NCBI RefSeq assembly: GCF_004803915.1
Contig: NZ_CP039396.1
Span: 2,542,001 to 2,606,000, forward strand
Direction of reading: 5' to 3'
DNA length: 64,000 nt
DNA from: Duncaniella dubosii
GTDB taxonomy: Bacteria; Bacteroidota; Bacteroidia; Bacteroidales; Muribaculaceae
This document shows positions 7,669-15,864 of this stretch, in pieces. Under the pieces are notes generated by a model. The model searched no databases. It was not told the origin of the DNA and saw only the letters and a program-made list of their open reading frames with translations. The translations under genes were made by a program, and so were the position numbers. Numbering within the stretch: the first letter of the stretch is position 1; every line of letters starts with the position of its first letter.

Positions 7669-8461
7669 ATGCTACGAGGGTTGTGCTCACTGCATGCAAT
7701 GCTCCCATCCCAAAGGCGAGCACATGGATATGGCCACCTTCAAAAACGCCCTTAGATTTGCTCGATTCTTAGGCGTGTGTTCCTACATTATAACCGGTGG
7801 AGAGCCAACTGAACATCCTCAGTTCTATGAGTTTTGCGAAGCCCTAAACCGCTTCATCAAAGGCAGTAAAGAAGTAGGGGCCTTCACTATAACTTCTAAC
7901 GGTACATGGTTTCCTGAGCGCAAAGACGAAATGGAAAAGCTGGCCAAACTCGACCATTATGTCGGTATGCAAGTCTATACTAATCCTAAATGGTATAAGG
8001 ACGCTCCTTTTATACTTGAACACAAGAATGAAATCAATGCCATTCCCAAAGTAATGGTAGATACCAGTGATATTCAGGGTATGCAGGATTTAGGAAGGGC
8101 CAAAACCAATGAGCAGGCTCAGGCAGAGGTCGCTAACAATCGTTACCACATGTCATGCTTGAACGGACACCTGCTATTTAAGCAAACAAGCCCAACAAGA
8201 AGGCTCTCTGGCTTAGATCGTCAACCCGGTATAATGTGTAAGCCTTGCGTGGACTACAAGGGCAACGTACACCTCTCAGAGTCTCATCTTTGTCCTTCAT
8301 TCGGTAATGTCAATGATAATTATTGGCTTGAAATTTTCAACAATCTCAGAAACGCAAAACCCTGTTGTCAGTGCGCTTTGGGGAAGAAATTTCTTACAAC
8401 CGATAATATCAAAATACAGGTTGCACGAAACTTATTAGGATTTGAGGAACCATCAAAATGA
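7646..8461 (+). CDS. radical SAM protein
   Basis: Residues 9-16 (CYEGCAHC) give the CxxxCxxC motif that binds the [4Fe-4S] cluster used to cleave S-adenosylmethionine. ITGGEPTEHP, about residues 49-58, is the GGEP motif that contacts the methionine end of the cofactor. The C-terminal third has further cysteines (MCKPC, LCP, CCQC near residues 195-250), suggesting an auxiliary metal site. At 271 aa it is smaller than most SPASM enzymes. The gene overlaps those before and after it, which points to a coupled module. The substrate cannot be told from sequence. Confidence 0.85.
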   Translation: MLIQITNKCYEGCAHCMQCSHPKGEHMDMATFKNALRFARFLGVCSYIITGGEPTEHPQFYEFCEALNRFIKGSKEVGAFTITSNGTWFPERKDEMEKLAKLDHYVGMQVYTNPKWYKDAPFILEHKNEINAIPKVMVDTSDIQGMQDLGRAKTNEQAQAEVANNRYHMSCLNGHLLFKQTSPTRRLSGLDRQPGIMCKPCVDYKGNVHLSESHLCPSFGNVNDNYWLEIFNNLRNAKPCCQCALGKKFLTTDNIKIQVARNLLGFEEPSK

Positions 8462-8772
8462 AAGTAAAGTATTTTGACATCTTTGGATTGAGAGGCAACA
8501 TCAAGATGTCGGTAAACCCGCCTCAATGTATTGTTGATGCAGACTTCTGTATCGTTATGGGTGGTAAAGTTTTTCAATGGGTTGGCATTGGCTGGACTGA
8601 AATTCGAGATGCTACTCCAAAAGACGATGAAACCCTCCCTCTTGTACTCATACCGCATTGCTCTCACTGTAAGCATTATGATGTGATGAAAGATAAGACA
8701 ATGTACTGTTTCAAGACTCATAAACGTATAACGGCTCGTAAGAAGCCATGTAAAGATTACTCTGAACAATGA
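8458..8772 (+). CDS. protein with cysteine/histidine cluster (104 aa)
   Basis: The ATG overlaps the radical SAM stop (ATGA at 8458-8461). The C-terminal half reads HCSHCKHYD ... YCFKTH ... KPCKDY, a probable metal-binding cluster of about 30 residues. Co-translation with the radical SAM gene suggests a partner or accessory role, which is inference. Confidence 0.55.
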   Translation: MKVKYFDIFGLRGNIKMSVNPPQCIVDADFCIVMGGKVFQWVGIGWTEIRDATPKDDETLPLVLIPHCSHCKHYDVMKDKTMYCFKTHKRITARKKPCKDYSEQ

Positions 8773-9017
8773 AGAAACAACTTGTAACCTCCGTAGATAT
8801 AGCCCATGTTTGTCATAACACATTTGACTATATGGAACTCGTCGCACTCGGCGAAGTATTTTATATGCGTCGAACACGCTTTCTGAAGCGCCTTGTGCGT
8901 AAGGTCATCCATAAGGTTGAAGTGCCGGTGGACTATTTCACTTCTGCTGAAGAAGCTAAAGCAGAGGCTCGCCGGCAGATGGATGAATTTGTAAAAAAGT
9001 ATTATGTCTCCATCTAA
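8769..9017 (+). CDS. small basic protein (82 aa), unknown
   Basis: It overlaps the preceding stop by ATGA (8769-8772). The middle is strongly basic (YMRRTRFLKRLVRKVIHK) and an amphipathic helix follows (SAEEAKAEARRQMDEFVKKY). Nucleic-acid or membrane-surface binding is possible. Confidence 0.55.
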   Translation: MKKQLVTSVDIAHVCHNTFDYMELVALGEVFYMRRTRFLKRLVRKVIHKVEVPVDYFTSAEEAKAEARRQMDEFVKKYYVSI

Positions 9018-9028
9018 TTTCACAGAAT

Positions 9029-9370
9029 ATGCACGAAGATTTATACTTTGATAGAGAAGAGCTTTGCACATTAAAGCAAACAGACGCTCTACTGACTTTA
9101 GGAATGGGAACTGAAAAACTCTACTACCACGAGGAAGGGGCTGGTTATTTTCTATTCCCTCTCAGTTCTGCAATCAAATGGTTACGAGAGAATAAGCATA
9201 TAAATATCCGTGCCAATTATCGTTATATCGCTCGTGATTGGTTTGCGGATTGGCTAAATCTGGAAACATCTGAATATGATGATTCTGATGAGTATTATCC
9301 CACCTCAGAAGCTGCTCAATCGGCAATGCTATCAACCGTCTTATCAAATCTCTCACAAAATGAAAAATAG
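9029..9370 (+). CDS. protein of unknown function (113 aa)
   Basis: Rich in Tyr and Asp, with an acidic patch EYDDSDEYYP. Soluble. It overlaps the next gene by 11 nt. No recognisable motif. Confidence 0.55.
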   Translation: MHEDLYFDREELCTLKQTDALLTLGMGTEKLYYHEEGAGYFLFPLSSAIKWLRENKHINIRANYRYIARDWFADWLNLETSEYDDSDEYYPTSEAAQSAMLSTVLSNLSQNEK

Positions 9371-9614
9371 TAGTAAGTTTCTTTTAGCAATGTTAGGAGC
9401 TGCCGCTATACAGGCTCAATATGCTGATAACTTTTATCGCTATGGTGAGCGTAAGCGTTATCCAGCCCCTGATTCCAGGAATGGGTTTAATAAGACTACA
9501 GTAAAAGCAGTAGATAGTCGCCAGTTGCGAGAGTTTTCAATCAAAGGTCATAAGGTAATGGCATTCTCTAAGAAGGATGCTATTACCAGACTCAAACATC
9601 AGAAAAAGATATGA
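9360..9614 (+). CDS. small protein with signal-like N-terminus (84 aa)
   Basis: The ATG at 9360 was chosen because it overlaps the preceding stop and begins MKNSSKFLLAMLGAAAIQAQ, which resembles a signal peptide. The remainder is strongly basic (DSRQLREFSIKGHKVMAFSKK). The basic, phage-like tail makes export uncertain. It overlaps the next gene by ATGA. Confidence 0.5.
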   Translation: MKNSSKFLLAMLGAAAIQAQYADNFYRYGERKRYPAPDSRNGFNKTTVKAVDSRQLREFSIKGHKVMAFSKKDAITRLKHQKKI

Positions 9615-9916
9615 ATACCGAAGAAATAAAGGCATTGGCAACTGAAGTGGCTGCCATTCTATACAATGAAGATAAGACTTATAACTCTCATCTTTGGTGG
9701 AGCGTAGATCCTAAAGAACGTAAAGCTGAAGAACTTGAAGATACGATCGCTGTCATTCTGAGAGATCACTGTATTGTTCCAAAGGCAAAAGCCCAAGAAC
9801 TGTGCCAACTGACGTTAGAGCATGGCGATAGTGAAGATTTTGGTCTCATTGACGGTCTTGTAGATATAGTGTGTGATATGTTTGAAGATGAATATCATCA
9901 AGAGGCAGAAAAATGA
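9611..9916 (+). CDS. acidic protein of unknown function (101 aa)
   Basis: A helical, acidic protein (NTEEIKALATEVAAILYNEDK, then DIVCDMFEDEYHQEAEK). ATG and stop overlap both neighbours by four bases, so it sits within a coupled run from 9029 to 10398. Confidence 0.55.
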   Translation: MNTEEIKALATEVAAILYNEDKTYNSHLWWSVDPKERKAEELEDTIAVILRDHCIVPKAKAQELCQLTLEHGDSEDFGLIDGLVDIVCDMFEDEYHQEAEK

Positions 9917-10398
9917 GTGTAACGATACGAGGTCGATACGGACAAACAACCATTGTGCATGATCTCTCAGTTCTCGACGATATCATAAGAGCTGACAAAA
10001 AATTTTATGCTGAATGTGATGCGTTCCATGCAAAAATGATGGAATTGGGCGTAAAGGCATATCGGTGTAATGACGGCTGGATAAATAGAGAACATAATAT
10101 TGTTACTTTTCATCCAGATGATAGAGTTCATGGCTATTATTGGGGGAATCGAGATCTTAAAAGTGGTGATAAGATTTTCATCGGAAATGCAGGTGATGGA
10201 GGCAAATTCGCCTATATAGATTATATGGTGGAAATTACCCCGTATTGTGTTAGATACCACTATATTTTATCTGATGAGATATTGGATGCGCAAGGGAATG
10301 TTTCAAATCCGAAACTCCAAGCATCTGAAAAACGTCTAAAGAAATTCAAGTTCTTTAGAAATATCGTGAAAAGAATATTCAAACGGACAAAAAACTAA
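9913..10398 (+). CDS. protein of unknown function with basic tail (161 aa)
   Basis: A beta-rich middle region (KSGDKIFIGNAGDGGKFAY, IDYMVEITPYCVRYHYIL) and a very basic C-terminal helix (EKRLKKFKFFRNIVKRIFKR). The last feature suggests contact with nucleic acid or membrane. No family recognised. Confidence 0.55.
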   Translation: MSVTIRGRYGQTTIVHDLSVLDDIIRADKKFYAECDAFHAKMMELGVKAYRCNDGWINREHNIVTFHPDDRVHGYYWGNRDLKSGDKIFIGNAGDGGKFAYIDYMVEITPYCVRYHYILSDEILDAQGNVSNPKLQASEKRLKKFKFFRNIVKRIFKRTKN

Positions 10399-10410
10399 AG
10401 AGATCCAATT

Positions 10411-10875
10411 ATGGCTAAAGATACTCAACCCAAGCCCTATGATGGAATGCTTCTTTTCAGACAAAATCATCCATATACAAAAGAAGAGTTTGAGGCTATG
10501 AAACAGAATTTCTATAAATACTGTGGTCCACTTTTCCCAGCCAAAAATGAACCTACATCTTTTGTTATGCTTGGATATGTATCACGGGGTTTATCAGGAG
10601 AACTAAAGCTGACCCATAGCCATCCCAGTATGTCTGATAATTTCAACTTATTGCCTCCAGACTTATTCCCGGAGGTTCAATATGGTTCCGAGCCACTTTG
10701 CGTTGAAATCAAACTCACGCCAGTACCAAATATCAAAGCCTCCGAAGTCCCCAAAGAACAGACAGAGTTTCAGGAAAGGATTTTGTGCAATCCTGACCGG
10801 CCAACCGATGAGGAAATCTGGAGAGATACAACTGATGAAGTGCCATTAAACGATAGTGAAGAAAATGAAGCGTGA
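10411..10875 (+). CDS. protein of unknown function (154 aa)
   Basis: Proline-rich and acidic, with an N-terminal segment YTKEEFEAMKQNFYKYCGPL that looks conserved and a long acidic C-terminus. Soluble. It overlaps the next gene. No family recognised. Confidence 0.5.
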   Translation: MAKDTQPKPYDGMLLFRQNHPYTKEEFEAMKQNFYKYCGPLFPAKNEPTSFVMLGYVSRGLSGELKLTHSHPSMSDNFNLLPPDLFPEVQYGSEPLCVEIKLTPVPNIKASEVPKEQTEFQERILCNPDRPTDEEIWRDTTDEVPLNDSEENEA

Positions 10876-11095
10876 CAATAACAGAATATCCTTAACTCTT
10901 AAAGAAGCTGATGAGGTAAGAGAACATCTTGAAACTCTTTATGCAATGGAAGGGACACTTGATGAAGATTTCAATCGTGAGTGTCATCGAGCAGGATTCT
11001 TTGCGCGAAAAATATGTGAACTGATACATGGGCATCGACATCCCCAGTGGGAAACTCCAGAGCCTCCAGAACCAAAATATACTCCAACAATATAA
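10865..11095 (+). CDS. small protein of unknown function (76 aa)
   Basis: The ATG at 10865 was preferred to a GTG at 10856. The segment SLTLKEADEVREHLETLYAM is a clear helix. A His-rich stretch (ELIHGHRHPQWETPEPPEP) leads to a proline-rich end. Confidence 0.5.
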   Translation: MKRDNNRISLTLKEADEVREHLETLYAMEGTLDEDFNRECHRAGFFARKICELIHGHRHPQWETPEPPEPKYTPTI

Positions 11096-11106
11096 AGTTA
11101 CTACCA

Positions 11107-13014
11107 ATGCAAAATTATGAGCTAAAACCAGTTGTTTCCAGTATTCTTCAATTTCTTGAAGAAATGACTGGCTGCAATTTGAAAGAATTGACAGAACAGT
11201 CATCTTTCAAAGGGACATTGGGCACATATATAAATGCTAAAGATCTCTTCGCAATCAATAATAATATTCAGAGTGGAGAGTATGGCATTGCCTATGAAAA
11301 GGAAGTAACATTCTTAAAAAACTTCTTATCTGAGATAAGACTCTCTCATAATTTTGATAGGCTTATCGGGGAATGTAAAGAATTAGGCTCTATTCTTTTA
11401 GAAGCTCATACTATTTTCAAAGATTACATGATATGGGCCGCCGAAGAGAAAAAGTATTTTCGGGAATATCTTTTTAATAATGAACTCCTGAAAGAAGAAG
11501 AAAAAACTGATGACTTTCTCAATAAGTTTAGTTATGAATGGGTTGATGCAGCCAAGAAATCTGTTCAATCCAAGTTACTCCAGTTATATAATTTTGGTAA
11601 TGCTTCCAATACCACTCTCAGCATAGGCCACACAACGCCATATTCTATTTCTGACGCACTTTGTATCTCAGATGATATAAACCTATGTATTGGGACAAAT
11701 AAAGGCCAGGAAGAGGATATATGCTATGCTCGTCTGGCTTTGAAAATTGACCGAGAATTGGCTTTCTCTCACTTCATTATAACAATCCAATACAAGGATA
11801 AGATATGGTTGGTTACAGACAAACCGACTATGCCCAATCCCCAGTTCCGCGAAAACACCAGAAACCCTTATAGATGGCGTGAAGAGGCTTTTGACAATAT
11901 TCAGCTTCCTTATGGCCTATTGGATCACATTGAGGAATGGCGTAAAGAGTCAAAAGCCGTAGCCAAGGAAAATAGTTCCGAGGTCTATATAAAGTCTATG
12001 AGGGATTTTCTACCTCCGGCAAGTAAGATTCTGATTAAATTGATTATAGAAGAATTGATATATAATGTCATCCCTATGAAGCAATTTGATCTGAAGAGAA
12101 TCGGTTTAGCCGGGGAGAATGTCAAGCTTCTGGGTAATGGCAAAACCTTAGAAAATGTCGATGATATTTTTGTAAAAATCAATCAGGAAGCCAATGAAGA
12201 ACGGATAAACAGTATTATTTATCCAACTTCTACTGAGCTTATCAAGATTGACCCTACAAAGGCTGTTGCACAATATATAGAGGCTGGAGAACTGTGTACC
12301 GTAGATGAGATAAGGAAAATCGCTATCTGGTCTCAAAAGGAAGAACAGCGTAGAAACAAACAAAAACTACTGGATGAAGCCTATACTCGTGAAAGAATGA
12401 GGGCTGATGAAGAGGAACTAAATAAGATACTATTTGACAATGTTGAAAGCCTTTATGAGGTAGTTTTCTCAGCAGATATAGTTTTTATGTGCATAGAGGA
12501 CGAAAACGCCAGATCCTTTGGGTCCTCAACTGAAAGTGCAATCATTCAGATTTGCGATACCAGCCTTTTTAAGTCATCTTACTCCAAACAGTATCTCACA
12601 AATTATCATCTTAACAATTTTAGAGATGAATGGCATGTGGCAAATTGCGTAATGTGTGACTGCGAAAATCCGGTAAATCTCCAATTAAAAATCTACTCCT
12701 ATAAAGAACTTTGTGGGATTCTTAAAGTTAAACGTGAACAACTGCCATATACATTCCAGAATTATACCGCGAATTTCTATGTGCCATATATAGGAAATAC
12801 AATTCTGGATAATGTCAATCCAGAATACAAGATACTTGACCTCCGAAGCAGAGAACTCCAACATTACTATTCAATAGGTATTCCTTTGAATAAACGCTGT
12901 TTCAATAAGCTCCGCAAGAAATACTGGAAGTATGAGAAAAGTCTCGTAACAATAAACTATACAAAAGGAACTATAAAAATCCAAGAATATGGAAAAGGAA
13001 CTCAAAACGCTTGA
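11107..13014 (+). CDS. large protein of unknown function (about 635 aa)
   Basis: This is the largest gene of the left element. The ATG at 11107 was chosen because the 20 residues from an upstream in-frame start at 11047 run through the end of the preceding gene. The protein is soluble, Glu/Lys/Asn-rich and largely helical, with a charged coiled stretch EEQRRNKQKLLDEAYTRER (about residues 412-430). The C-terminal 200 residues look more beta-rich. No nucleotide-binding, nuclease or transmembrane motif was found. It overlaps the next gene by 26 nt. Confidence 0.6.
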   Translation: MQNYELKPVVSSILQFLEEMTGCNLKELTEQSSFKGTLGTYINAKDLFAINNNIQSGEYGIAYEKEVTFLKNFLSEIRLSHNFDRLIGECKELGSILLEAHTIFKDYMIWAAEEKKYFREYLFNNELLKEEEKTDDFLNKFSYEWVDAAKKSVQSKLLQLYNFGNASNTTLSIGHTTPYSISDALCISDDINLCIGTNKGQEEDICYARLALKIDRELAFSHFIITIQYKDKIWLVTDKPTMPNPQFRENTRNPYRWREEAFDNIQLPYGLLDHIEEWRKESKAVAKENSSEVYIKSMRDFLPPASKILIKLIIEELIYNVIPMKQFDLKRIGLAGENVKLLGNGKTLENVDDIFVKINQEANEERINSIIYPTSTELIKIDPTKAVAQYIEAGELCTVDEIRKIAIWSQKEEQRRNKQKLLDEAYTRERMRADEEELNKILFDNVESLYEVVFSADIVFMCIEDENARSFGSSTESAIIQICDTSLFKSSYSKQYLTNYHLNNFRDEWHVANCVMCDCENPVNLQLKIYSYKELCGILKVKREQLPYTFQNYTANFYVPYIGNTILDNVNPEYKILDLRSRELQHYYSIGIPLNKRCFNKLRKKYWKYEKSLVTINYTKGTIKIQEYGKGTQNA

Positions 13015-13333
13015 AACACGAGCTCATGAATATGCTTATCCTGTTGCAAAAACATTATATCGACAAGGTTTCGTGAAAGAAACATGGCTTGAAAATGTAG
13101 TCGCAGACGGATATATGGCAGGGCATGAAGCTGCAATTAAAAACCAATGGCGTGATGCAACAGATTATCCTCCCATTGATGAGGATGTGCTGGTTGATTA
13201 CCCATACGAACATGGATATGTCGTAGCTTATTACGATGGCGAGGACTGGTATATCACAGAAACCGGGAGATTGATACGGCCTACACATTGGATGTCTATT
13301 CCACCACATAATAAAACTGAGGGGAATGAGTAA
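12989..13333 (+). CDS. DUF551-like protein (114 aa)
   Basis: The C-terminal half has the DUF551 pattern: a WRDATDYPPIDEDVLV opening, then YYDGEDWYIT, and a closing PTHWMSIP. Such domains are frequent in phages and integrative elements and have no proven function. The N-terminal 50 residues are helical. It overlaps genes on both sides. Confidence 0.65.
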   Translation: MEKELKTLETRAHEYAYPVAKTLYRQGFVKETWLENVVADGYMAGHEAAIKNQWRDATDYPPIDEDVLVDYPYEHGYVVAYYDGEDWYITETGRLIRPTHWMSIPPHNKTEGNE

Positions 13334-13679
13334 CCGTAGATTTCGCAAATATCCTCAGACCATTGTTCTTCGATGTCCTTGCTGCCAGGAAGTAAAATAT
13401 ACACTTTGTCATTTTGACTCCACTGGAGAAGCGGAATATCGTTGTCAATGCGGCTACATCAGTAAAATCAAACTCGCTAAATTGAATAACATGAAAAAGA
13501 AATTCAAAATCAAAAGTTGTGTAAAAACTTGTTCGGCTTGTCCGAGCCAGTGGGATCTATATACCACAATGGGGCAATACATCTATGCTCGCTACAGATG
13601 GGGAGGTCTAACTCTTACCCTTAATATGGGTAAGCCCAACAGTGAAGTTATCTATCACAAAGGGATAGGTGATGGCTGA
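13326..13679 (+). CDS. zinc-ribbon protein (117 aa)
   Basis: RCPCCQEV ... YRCQCGY (about residues 16-43) forms a zinc-ribbon. A second cysteine group (SCVKTCSACPS, near residues 64-74) follows. An internal in-frame ATG at 13491 could start a second, shorter protein (MKKKFKIKSC), so this may be two products or a fusion. Confidence 0.5.
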   Translation: MSNRRFRKYPQTIVLRCPCCQEVKYTLCHFDSTGEAEYRCQCGYISKIKLAKLNNMKKKFKIKSCVKTCSACPSQWDLYTTMGQYIYARYRWGGLTLTLNMGKPNSEVIYHKGIGDG

Positions 13680-13758
13680 GATGGAGTTTTATCAACCTCA
13701 GAACTTAAAAAACATACACGATCAGTTTTAGACTGGAGTCTGATGAAATAAATCAAAG

Positions 13759-13941
13759 ATGAAAAAGAAACATATACAATATTGGGTATATTTCTTTTCT
13801 ACCGCTATATTTTTCTTTTGGCTTGGAAGTCTTTGTGGTGCTGGATTGGCATATCACAATGCTGAAAAGCAATCTGAGAAATACCGGGTGGAAATGGTGA
13901 AGGATTCACTTTATTTTGAATACACTCATAACCCACAGTAA
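13759..13941 (+). CDS. small single-pass membrane protein (60 aa)
   Basis: A basic N-terminus (MKKKHIQYW) precedes one hydrophobic segment, about residues 10-32 (YFFSTAIFFFWLGSLCG). The C-terminal half is charged. A weak version of the leader motif (TGATGAAATAAATC) lies at 13741. Confidence 0.55.
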   Translation: MKKKHIQYWVYFFSTAIFFFWLGSLCGAGLAYHNAEKQSEKYRVEMVKDSLYFEYTHNPQ

Positions 13942-13945
13942 AACA

Positions 13946-14035
13946 ATGAAATTCCAAACAACCCAATGGCCCATCACTATAACTTTAGATGTGGAAGACA
14001 TTCAAAATCTTCCGCAACCACTGTCAGGATTGTAA
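13946..14035 (+). CDS. possible 29-residue peptide
   Basis: An ATG four bases after the previous stop opens a short frame (MKFQTTQWPITITLDVEDI...) ending at TAA 14033-14035. Position and composition are plausible for a real small gene, but nothing else supports it. Confidence 0.25.
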   Translation: MKFQTTQWPITITLDVEDIQNLPQPLSGL

Positions 14036-14071
14036 TATACAATACACTTTCCAACGACCGAACAAATGAGA

Positions 14072-14104
14072 AATGGGGGTAGTCATTAATTGACCGCCCC
14101 CATT
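14072..14104. terminator. hairpin between convergent genes
   Basis: AATGGGGG (14072-14079) pairs with CCCCCATT (14097-14104) across a 17-nt loop. It lies between the plus-strand gene run and the stop of the minus-strand integrase, so it probably serves as a bidirectional terminator. Confidence 0.6.
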
Positions 14105-14106
14105 CT

Positions 14107-15369
14107 TTAGAACTTCATCGCTGCCAGTACCTTATTCCGGCTGGAAGCGTCCCCCTGATTATTGTAATAAATCTTCTCACAGTTATCAACACTGGTTCCC
14201 ATCATATTCGCCACATATATCACCGGTACGCCTTTGCTGATATAATGGGTTATTGCAGTGTGACGAAATGTGTACGTATGTAGAGGGAAAGAACAGCCTA
14301 TGGCTTTTCCCACTTTTTTTAACCAATAATTCAATTTCCCTATAAAGTGTTTTATATCACCATTATTGGTGGTTTGCGTTTTTAGTTTTTCCTTATTTCG
14401 TATAGGGAAAATATAACCATCCTTAGAGTATTGCCGCCATCTTAGCATAATCCGGTCAAGCTCCTGATTAATAGGAACAGAACAAGGAACCGACTGTTTC
14501 TCTGAAATCTTCCTGCGCTTAAACACAAAGTGGCTGATGCCTCCTATTTTTTGTATGTCCGAATATCTAAGAGATATGGCATCACAGGCGGACTGACCGG
14601 TATAAAGAATAAACAGACAGAAATCACGATACAGCTCATTCAATGGGGATGTGGAAACTTCCGCAAGATCAAGATTGGCAAATTGCTGACATTGCTTCTC
14701 AGTGAGTGTGTTAAACTTATGTGCGCTGCCACGTTTTTTCTTCCACCAGCTGCAATCTTTAAAGTCCTCGAATTTAAGATGTCCCGCCTTCTCCGCTTTT
14801 ACGATTATAGAATGCAACATGGTTGAAACATAATTCTTACCCTTGCCAGCCCGTGATTTTTCAATCCACTCAAACGTGCTGTCGATGAATCCCGGGGTAA
14901 GTTCTGTAATTAGCAATTTCTCATATTTTATTTTTTTTGCCTTACAAAACTCCTGAAGCCTACGTTCACATTTCTGATAAACTTCAAAACTGCCTTTTGT
15001 TGTTCCGTCAGAATGTTTCCTTTTGTTGAGGTCATCTATCACAGATTGGATAAACTGCGAGACAGTGGGGGTGCCGGCATTATCCTGCCTTGCAGTCTCC
15101 ATAGCGGCAATCATTCCAAACACACTTCCTGTCCAATTGATTGCCGCCTCATCATATTTTTGCCGGAATTGCACGAGAATTGAGTTGTTCTCATCACTGA
15201 AGGGACAACTTGGGATAAAAAGCTGTTTCTTCTGGTTCCAATGTCTTTTCTGTATTGAACCTTTCAGCAGCTTTGTGACATTGATAAACTTCGTTTCTCC
15301 GTCTTGATAAAGCCTTAACCGGAGTTGGAAACCTTTGTTTCCGAACATCTGATAGTTGATGGTGATCAT
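14107..15369 (-). CDS. tyrosine-type site-specific integrase (420 aa)
   Basis: The architecture is an N-terminal arm-type DNA-binding domain (beta-rich, residues 1-90), a SAM-like core-binding domain (about 95-210) and a C-terminal catalytic domain. A possible first Arg region is LYTGQSACDAISLRYSD, in which the expected Arg position appears to be Gln. The second-box HTYTFRHTAITH supplies His and Arg, and CEKIYYNNQG supplies the Tyr nucleophile. The ATG at 15369 was preferred to an upstream TTG. It sits beside tRNA-Ser with the tRNA 3' end facing it, the usual arrangement for an integrase that uses the tRNA end as attachment site. It probably moves the left element. Confidence 0.85.
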   Translation of the reverse strand: MITINYQMFGNKGFQLRLRLYQDGETKFINVTKLLKGSIQKRHWNQKKQLFIPSCPFSDENNSILVQFRQKYDEAAINWTGSVFGMIAAMETARQDNAGTPTVSQFIQSVIDDLNKRKHSDGTTKGSFEVYQKCERRLQEFCKAKKIKYEKLLITELTPGFIDSTFEWIEKSRAGKGKNYVSTMLHSIIVKAEKAGHLKFEDFKDCSWWKKKRGSAHKFNTLTEKQCQQFANLDLAEVSTSPLNELYRDFCLFILYTGQSACDAISLRYSDIQKIGGISHFVFKRRKISEKQSVPCSVPINQELDRIMLRWRQYSKDGYIFPIRNKEKLKTQTTNNGDIKHFIGKLNYWLKKVGKAIGCSFPLHTYTFRHTAITHYISKGVPVIYVANMMGTSVDNCEKIYYNNQGDASSRNKVLAAMKF

Positions 15370-15373
15370 TACG

Positions 15374-15386
15374 TTGCTTTTAATCA
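15374..15386 (-). promoter_or_regulatory. recurring leader motif before the integrase (TGATTAAAAGCAA)
   Basis: On the minus strand, four bases before the ATG at 15369. It differs from the copy at 5434-5447 only at its end. This links the integrase to the plus-strand genes of the left element. Confidence 0.45.
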
Positions 15387-15530
15387 ATTAACTATTGCCG
15401 ATTTTTTGCGTCACAAATCATGCACATCGTTAATTGTTTTTAGCCTGACACTGCTTAACCGACCATAAACTGTACAGCGTTTTGTTCGGACTTTGATAAG
15501 CTAATTCAAAGTTTTTCAACTTATTATGAT

Positions 15531-15570
15531 AAAAACCAGTTTGCCTTGGTGTACAGGGTAAACTGGTTTT
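15531..15570 (-). terminator. terminator of tRNA-Ser
   Basis: On the minus strand AAAACCAGTTTACCC pairs with GGCAAACTGGTTTT and runs into a T-rich end, 11 bases beyond the tRNA 3' end. Confidence 0.75.
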
Positions 15571-15580
15571 CATCATTCAG

Positions 15581-15667
15581 CGGAAAGACAGGGATTCGAA
15601 CCCTGGGTTCCCGTAAGGGAACAACGGTTTTCGAGACCGCCCCGATCGACCACTCCGGCATCCTTCC
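15581..15667 (-). tRNA. tRNA-Ser (anticodon CGA)
   Basis: An 87-nt cloverleaf with the long variable arm of class II tRNAs. The acceptor stem is GGAAGGA with TCTTTCC, and the anticodon stem-loop is GCGGT-CTCGAAA-ACCGT, giving anticodon CGA. The variable arm is GTTCCC-TTAC-GGGAAC. The T-arm is CAGGG-TTCGAAT-CCCTG. The discriminator is G and CCA is not encoded. A -7 box lies at 15707-15714 on the same strand. Confidence 0.93.
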
Positions 15668-15706
15668 TTTGGTGTTGTTGTATTGTCGATTTTTATTTTG
15701 ACGGTG

Positions 15707-15714
15707 CAAAGGTA
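15707..15714 (-). promoter_or_regulatory. -7 promoter box TACCTTTG for tRNA-Ser
   Basis: It matches TAnnTTTG on the minus strand, 39 bases upstream of the mature tRNA 5' end in an AT-rich gap. No clear -33 box. Confidence 0.6.
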
Positions 15715-15864
15715 TAAAAAATTTTTTAATCACCGTCTTTTTTATTCCAAAAAATATTGAGTGAAATATTTTAAAAGTCCGGATTCAGATTCATCGAAAG
15801 ACACCTATAGTGGGGAATTGCGACGTTCGTCCGGATTCTCCCCTGAAAAACAGTCTGTTGGGTT

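Noticed and set aside
14107..15667. Exact attachment site of the left element
   Set aside because: The integrase and the tRNA-Ser 3' end face each other, but the other end of the element is outside the window, so no duplicated core could be confirmed.
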